DNA from: Planctomycetia bacterium
Lineage (GTDB): Bacteria > Planctomycetota > Phycisphaerae > Phycisphaerales > SM1A02
Assembly (NCBI GenBank): GCA_005799475.1
Contig: SYGQ01000089.1
Location: 1 to 10,984, forward strand
Reading direction: 5' to 3'
DNA: 10,984 nt
The position numbers were made by a program, and so were the translations under genes. The notes under the pieces were generated by a model. It was not told the DNA's origin and did no database searches. It was given only the letters and a program-made list of their open reading frames with translations. Positions 7,113-10,984 of this stretch are shown here, one piece after another. Every line of letters starts with the position of its first letter. Positions within the stretch are counted from its first letter, which is position 1.

Positions 7113-7676
7113 ATGATCAGGAAAATCCTCGGACGCGGCGCACTCTTTCTGCTTGTTCGCAGAGGGCTGATGGCGTGGCGTCGGTGGCGGCACGGACTGA
7201 AGCATGTCGCCCCGACCTTTTACATGGCAGAGGGGTGTACCGTTGAAAGGGACCTCGTCGCCGGCGAGTATTCGTTTGTCAATCGCCGTTGCTTCCTTCA
7301 GGCCAAGGTGCGCCTCGGGCGCTATGTCCTGCTCGGCCCGGAAGTCGCCGTCGTGGGTGGGGATCACCGACCCAACTTGCCCGGCGTGCCCAATGTCTTC
7401 AGCGGCCGTCCTGAAATCAAGGAGACCGTGTTCGAGGACGACACATGGATTGGACACGGGGCCATCATCATGCAGGGAGTGCGAGTGGGATGCGGCGCGA
7501 TCGTGGCGGCGGGGGCCGTCGTCGTGAAGGATGTCCCGCCGTACGAGATCCACGGCGGTGTTCCCGCACGAAAGATCAGCGAGCGGTTTCCCGACCCGTC
7601 CGACCGCGCGAAGCACGATTCGATGCTCAAGGGGCCGACCCTCTCCGGCGCGCTGGCGCGACCGCAACTCGATTGA
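7113..7676 (+). CDS. Hexapeptide-repeat (left-handed beta-helix) acetyltransferase, WcaF/CatB-like
   Basis: A 187-residue acyltransferase of the left-handed beta-helix family, which transfers acetyl from acetyl-CoA to a sugar hydroxyl or amino group. After a basic, hydrophobic N-terminal helix (1-28), imperfect hexapeptide repeats run from ~35. GGDH at 82-85 supplies the candidate catalytic His85 in the excursion loop. The end is typical of the family: DDTWIGHGAIIMQGVRVG at 109-126, GAIVAAGAVVVKDVPPYEI at 128-146 and GGVPARKI at 148-155. The length is normal. It starts 13 bases after the glycosyltransferase stop, with GAGG at 7098-7101 as a distant ribosome binding site; ATG 7071 would overlap the upstream gene. 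In this operon it most likely O-acetylates a sugar of the glycan. Confidence 0.92.
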   Translation: MIRKILGRGALFLLVRRGLMAWRRWRHGLKHVAPTFYMAEGCTVERDLVAGEYSFVNRRCFLQAKVRLGRYVLLGPEVAVVGGDHRPNLPGVPNVFSGRPEIKETVFEDDTWIGHGAIIMQGVRVGCGAIVAAGAVVVKDVPPYEIHGGVPARKISERFPDPSDRAKHDSMLKGPTLSGALARPQLD

Positions 7677-7697
7677 ATTCACGGACGCTCCTCGACC

Positions 7698-9593
7698 ATG
7701 TGCGGCATTCTCGGCTACTCGGGACGGTTCGACGCAAAGGCGCTTGAGCGCGGCCTGGAATGCATCACGCACCGCGGCCCCGATGACTCTGGGGTCTTGA
7801 TCTATGCGAACGCGGGCATCGGGCTCGGGCACCGTCGACTGTCGATCATCGAGCTCTCGCCGCTTGGTCATCAACCGATGGTGGACGCCACTTCGGGCGT
7901 CGCCATCATTTTCAATGGCGAGATTTACAACTTTCGGGAGTTACGACGCGATCTCGAGGCTCGCGGCCACGCGTTCCGCAGCCACTCCGACACGGAAGTC
8001 ATCTTGCACTTGTATCTCGAGCGGGGCGAGGCGATGCTCCCGATGCTCAATGGGATCTTTGCGCTCGCGGTGTGGGATCCCCGTTCACGCACCACGCTTG
8101 TGGCGCGCGATGCACTCGGAGTCAAGCCGTTGTACTTCGCTCGCCTCGCCCACGGGGTGGCGTACGGCAGCGAGATCAAGGCGCTGCTGCATCTGACACC
8201 CGAGTGCCGCGAACTCGATCCGGAGGCACTGCGTCGGTACCTGACATTCCTCTGGTGCCCCGGCGAAGGCACGCCGCTGAAGGGTGTTCGCAAGCTTGAT
8301 CCGGGTACTTCGATGCTGCTTCGTGACGGTCGCGTCGAACGGACGGACTGTTGGTACCGCCTGCCGGTGTTCAGAGGGGTGCGACCGGATCTCGACGCGC
8401 ATGCCGCGGCGTCGGGCACACTCGATGCCCTCAGAACCGCAGTGCACCGGCAGTTGGTGTCGGATGTGCCCGTTGGCGCGTTCCTCTCCGGCGGGCTCGA
8501 TTCGAGCGCGATCGTGGCGCTCGCTCGAGAACAGTCACCCAACATCCGCTGTTTCACCATCGACACCGGCGGCGCGCTGAATCCAGGCGACGCCGACGAC
8601 CTCCCGTATGCGCAGCGAGTAGCGAAGCACCTTGGCGTGCCGATCGCCGTGATCCGCGTCGAGCCGACCCGAATGGCAGGAGAGCTCGAGAAGATGGTCA
8701 GGCAGCTGGACGAACCGCTGGCTGACTTTGCCGCGCTGAATGTGTTCTCCATCTGCGGCCTCGCGCGCGAACAGGGCATGAAGGTGCTCCTCTCGGGTGC
8801 CGGAGGCGACGACCTCTTTACGGGCTATCGCCGACACACGGCCGCGTCCGTACAGCACTTCTGGTCGTGGATGCCCGCGATGCTGCGCCGGGGACTGGAG
8901 CGCACGGCCTCGAGGCTCGACCAACGGCGCGGGCTGTCTCGGCGCATGACGAAACTGTTCCATGGCGCCGGACTCAACGGCGATCGGCGACTCGCGAGCT
9001 ACTTCGAGTGGGCACCACCGGAACACATCAACGGGCTCTTCGCTGAGGGTCTACGCACCACGCTTGCTGGATCGAGATCGACAGAACCGCTTGAGCGTTT
9101 CCTCGGTGCGCTGCCACCTTCGGTCGGTTCCGTTGACCGCATGCTCGCCCTCGAGCAGCGGTTCTTCCTCGCCGACCACAACCTGACCTACACCGACAAG
9201 ATGTCCATGGCAGTGAGTGTCGAGGTGCGAGTCCCATTCCTTGACCTCGACCTAGTCGAGTTCGCTGCGCGAATCCCTGCGTCCGTCAAGCAACGAGGGC
9301 GCATTGGAAAGTGGCCACTCAAGCGCGCGATGGAGTCGATGCTCCCGCACGATGTGATCTACCGACCCAAGGCGGGATTCGGCGTACCGCTCCGCCGTTG
9401 GGTGCGAGAGGACTTCCGACCGATGATCGGCGACCTGCTGTCGCCGACGGCGACCTCGCGGCGCGGACTCTTTGACCCTGCGGCCGTGACGCGCCTCATC
9501 GAAGCCAACGCTCAGGGGCGCATCGATGCCAGCTACACCATCCTCTCGCTCCTGTGCATTGAGATCTGGTGTCGCGCCTACATCGACCGCTAG
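7698..9593 (+). CDS. asnB: AsnB-like glutamine-dependent amidotransferase (asparagine synthetase family), second copy
   Basis: A 631-residue asparagine synthetase (glutamine-hydrolysing) family protein. The glutaminase domain starts MCGILGYSG (Cys2 nucleophile) and carries THRGPDDSG at 24-32, Arg47 in GHRRLSI, FNGEIYN at 72-78 and SDTE at 97-100. The synthetase domain has SGGLDSS at 264-270, LDEPLADFAAL at 337-347, SGAGGDDLFTGY at 366-377, and YTDKMSMAVSVEVRVPFLD at 498-516 with Lys501 at the position equivalent to E. coli AsnB Lys449 in a hand alignment. PKAGFGVPLRRW at 557-568 is the typical C-terminal block. All key residues I can check are present. It follows the acetyltransferase by 21 bases and precedes the methyltransferase by 14. 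No clear ribosome binding site is seen, so translational coupling is possible. This form is frequent in capsule and exopolysaccharide loci, where acceptors other than aspartate are suspected. Confidence 0.95.
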   Translation: MCGILGYSGRFDAKALERGLECITHRGPDDSGVLIYANAGIGLGHRRLSIIELSPLGHQPMVDATSGVAIIFNGEIYNFRELRRDLEARGHAFRSHSDTEVILHLYLERGEAMLPMLNGIFALAVWDPRSRTTLVARDALGVKPLYFARLAHGVAYGSEIKALLHLTPECRELDPEALRRYLTFLWCPGEGTPLKGVRKLDPGTSMLLRDGRVERTDCWYRLPVFRGVRPDLDAHAAASGTLDALRTAVHRQLVSDVPVGAFLSGGLDSSAIVALAREQSPNIRCFTIDTGGALNPGDADDLPYAQRVAKHLGVPIAVIRVEPTRMAGELEKMVRQLDEPLADFAALNVFSICGLAREQGMKVLLSGAGGDDLFTGYRRHTAASVQHFWSWMPAMLRRGLERTASRLDQRRGLSRRMTKLFHGAGLNGDRRLASYFEWAPPEHINGLFAEGLRTTLAGSRSTEPLERFLGALPPSVGSVDRMLALEQRFFLADHNLTYTDKMSMAVSVEVRVPFLDLDLVEFAARIPASVKQRGRIGKWPLKRAMESMLPHDVIYRPKAGFGVPLRRWVREDFRPMIGDLLSPTATSRRGLFDPAAVTRLIEANAQGRIDASYTILSLLCIEIWCRAYIDR

Positions 9594-9607
9594 ACTCGCC
9601 GTCACGA

Positions 9608-10450
9608 ATGACAACCGACGACAAGACGAAGGTGTCCGATTTCTGGAACCGTGCGTCGTGCGGCGAGGCACTCTTCCTTTTGAACACCGAGCGTGATGGG
9701 TACGCGCAGCACGCCCGTCTGCGCTACGAACTTGAACCATTCATCCATGAGTTCGCCGGGTTCGCAACGGCGAAAGGACTCAAGGTGCTTGAGATCGGCG
9801 TCGGGCTCGGTGCCGACCACCAGTCCTTTGCGGAGGCAGGCGCAGACCTGCACGGCATTGACCTGACGACGCGTGCGATTGAACACACGACGCGCAGGCT
9901 CGCGGCGTTCGGGCTCACCTCAGGGCTGGCCGTCGGCGACGCCGAGGCGCTTCCGTTCGCTGATGGCACCTTCGACATCGTTTATTCGTGGGGCGTGCTG
10001 CATCACAGCCCCGACACTCCCAAGGCGTTTCGCGAAGTGTTCAGGGTGCTCGGGCGCGGCGGCCGCGCCAAGATCATGGTCTATCAGACCTGGAGCATCG
10101 TCGGCCTGATGCTCTGGACGCGCTATGGACTCATGCGACTACGACCATGGACTTCGATGCGTGAGATCTACGACCGCTACCTCGAGAGCCCGGGCACGAA
10201 GGCGTACACGCCGAACGAAGCGCGCGCGCTCATGTCCGGCTTCGAAGACATCCGCATTCGCACGGTGCTCACTCACGGCGACCTTCTTGAGTCGGGCGCG
10301 GGACAGCGACATCGGGGGCCGCTGCTGACGCTCGCTCGACGCATCTGGCCGCGATGGCTGATTCGGCGCATGGCCCCGGGCATGGGACTCTTCATGCTGA
10401 TTGAGGGCACGAAGCCACGCGGCGACGCCCCCTACCACTCACCCGCGTAG
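9608..10450 (+). CDS. Class I SAM-dependent methyltransferase (Methyltransf_11 type)
   Basis: A 280-residue methyltransferase. The N-terminal helical part holds FWNRASCGEALFLLN (12-26). The Rossmann core follows: motif I VLEIGVGLGAD at 60-70 binds SAM, Asp85 in GIDLT is the acidic residue at the end of strand 2, DAEALPFADGTFDIVYSWG at 111-129 is motif II/III, and LHHSPDTPKAF at 131-141 follows strand 4. The C-terminal part (LESPGTKAYTPNEA, GDLLE) matches the layout of methyltransferases I recall beside AsnB-like and glycosyltransferase genes. It is the last gene of the operon, 14 bases after asnB copy 2. ATG 9608 was chosen; an in-frame ATG at 9569 would overlap asnB. Probable target: a hydroxyl or carboxyl of the surface glycan, by inference from context. 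The 3' end overlaps the DinB-family gene by 19 bases. Confidence 0.9.
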   Translation: MTTDDKTKVSDFWNRASCGEALFLLNTERDGYAQHARLRYELEPFIHEFAGFATAKGLKVLEIGVGLGADHQSFAEAGADLHGIDLTTRAIEHTTRRLAAFGLTSGLAVGDAEALPFADGTFDIVYSWGVLHHSPDTPKAFREVFRVLGRGGRAKIMVYQTWSIVGLMLWTRYGLMRLRPWTSMREIYDRYLESPGTKAYTPNEARALMSGFEDIRIRTVLTHGDLLESGAGQRHRGPLLTLARRIWPRWLIRRMAPGMGLFMLIEGTKPRGDAPYHSPA

Positions 10451-10959
10451 ATCACGGAGTATGAACCAGCGTCGCGTGCCGCGAGGCCGTGGACCCGCTT
10501 GGCGATCTGGCGAATGTGGAGCGCGTCGTGCGCGGCCCACGATGCGAGCAGCATGCCAGCGGCGAGCGGGCCGTGCTCGGGATGGATGCGCGCGTGCGAC
10601 CAGTCGGCATCACGCAGCACACTTGAGAGCCAAGCGAGACTCGCGGCTCGCTCGCGCCGGAACTCCGCGAGTGTCCCGATGAGGTCGCGTGAGGCATATC
10701 CGCGCAGTTCTGCGACGCCCTTCAAGTCCAGGCGCGGCCACTCTGCCGTGGGATCGCGCAGCGTGATCTGCGCGCGCAGACGAAAGTCCTCGCGCTCCTC
10801 ATCGAGGAGATGACAGCAGATCTCAAGGATCGACCAGTGCTCTGGGGCTGGCTTCCAGCGTGCGTCCTCGGCGGACACGATGCCGACGCATGCCTCAAGA
10901 GCCTTGGGAAAGCGCGAGAGTCGATCGGCGAGCGCACTGGCTGCAAACGCTCGACTCAT
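10432..10959 (-). CDS. DinB/YfiT-superfamily putative metal-dependent protein
   Basis: A 175-residue protein with the four-helix layout of the DinB superfamily (DinB_2). The likely metal-binding histidine triad is visible: His50 in SILEICCHLLDEE (43-55), and His144 and His148 in SWAAHDALHIRQIAK (140-154). WKPAPEHWSI at 35-44 is the characteristic lead-in to helix 2. Members include bacillithiol-, mycothiol- and glutathione-dependent transferases as well as many proteins of unknown role; nothing here singles out a thiol cofactor. The length is normal. ATG 10959 lies only 25 bases from the window edge, with GAGG immediately before it, so the promoter and any upstream partner are outside. It converges on the glycan operon and is probably unrelated to it. 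Confidence 0.85.
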   Translation of the reverse strand: MSRAFAASALADRLSRFPKALEACVGIVSAEDARWKPAPEHWSILEICCHLLDEEREDFRLRAQITLRDPTAEWPRLDLKGVAELRGYASRDLIGTLAEFRRERAASLAWLSSVLRDADWSHARIHPEHGPLAAGMLLASWAAHDALHIRQIAKRVHGLAARDAGSYSVIYAGEW

Positions 10960-10984
10960 GCCTCGTGCAGCGCTGGCTTGTACG

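Noticed and set aside
5627..7114. Long minus-strand open frame (495 residues) across the glycosyltransferase gene
   Set aside because: It is antisense to a gene with clear GT4 motifs, has an Arg/His/Glu-rich composition with no recognisable motif, and is the expected mirror frame of GC-rich coding DNA.
3943..9593. The two AsnB-like genes as a composite-transposon-like repeat pair
   Set aside because: They are in opposite orientation but too divergent at sequence level to act as repeats, and no transposase or terminal repeats are seen.

Overview
The window reads as a GC-rich, gene-dense bacterial chromosome segment, most likely from a planctomycete of the Phycisphaerae type. That placement is inferred from three genes seen together: a Cys-type exported sulfatase, a secreted protein ending in a two-loop dockerin-like calcium-binding tail, and a stand-alone pseudopilin with a class III prepilin leader. 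No rRNA, tRNA, CRISPR array, insertion sequence or phage gene was recognised.

Left part (1-3748): the C-terminal end of an unidentified plus-strand gene runs in from the left edge. It converges on, and overlaps, the minus-strand sulfatase gene (111-1634). Upstream of the sulfatase, also on the minus strand, is a secreted protein with a C-terminal dockerin-like repeat (1727-2818). Divergent from it is the pseudopilin-like protein (2807-3748). The 5' ends of these last two genes overlap by 12 bases if the starts chosen here are right. This part looks like surface or extracellular functions: sulfated-polymer breakdown, a secreted calcium-binding protein and a type II secretion or type IV pilin-like component.

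Middle (3749-3942): about 190 bases without a convincing gene. Open frames run on both strands and are described as a low-confidence feature.

Right part (3943-10450): a surface-glycan type cluster. A minus-strand AsnB-like glutamine-dependent amidotransferase (3943-5811) diverges from a tightly spaced plus-strand operon. The operon encodes a GT4-type glycosyltransferase, a left-handed beta-helix acetyltransferase, a second and clearly different AsnB-like amidotransferase, and a class I SAM-dependent methyltransferase, with gaps of 13, 21 and 14 bases. Together they could transfer a sugar, acetylate it, amidate a carboxylated sugar or peptide acceptor, and methylate it. That is typical of exopolysaccharide, capsule or O-antigen loci, but the substrates are not visible in the sequence. 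A DinB-superfamily protein (10432-10959, minus) closes the window, converging on the methyltransferase with a 19-base overlap.

I found no clearly novel system. The points most worth checking are the pair of dissimilar AsnB-like enzymes (one lacking the synthetase-domain lysine kept by the other), the overlapping divergent starts at 2807-2818, the partial gene at the left edge, and the unexplained 3749-3942 stretch.
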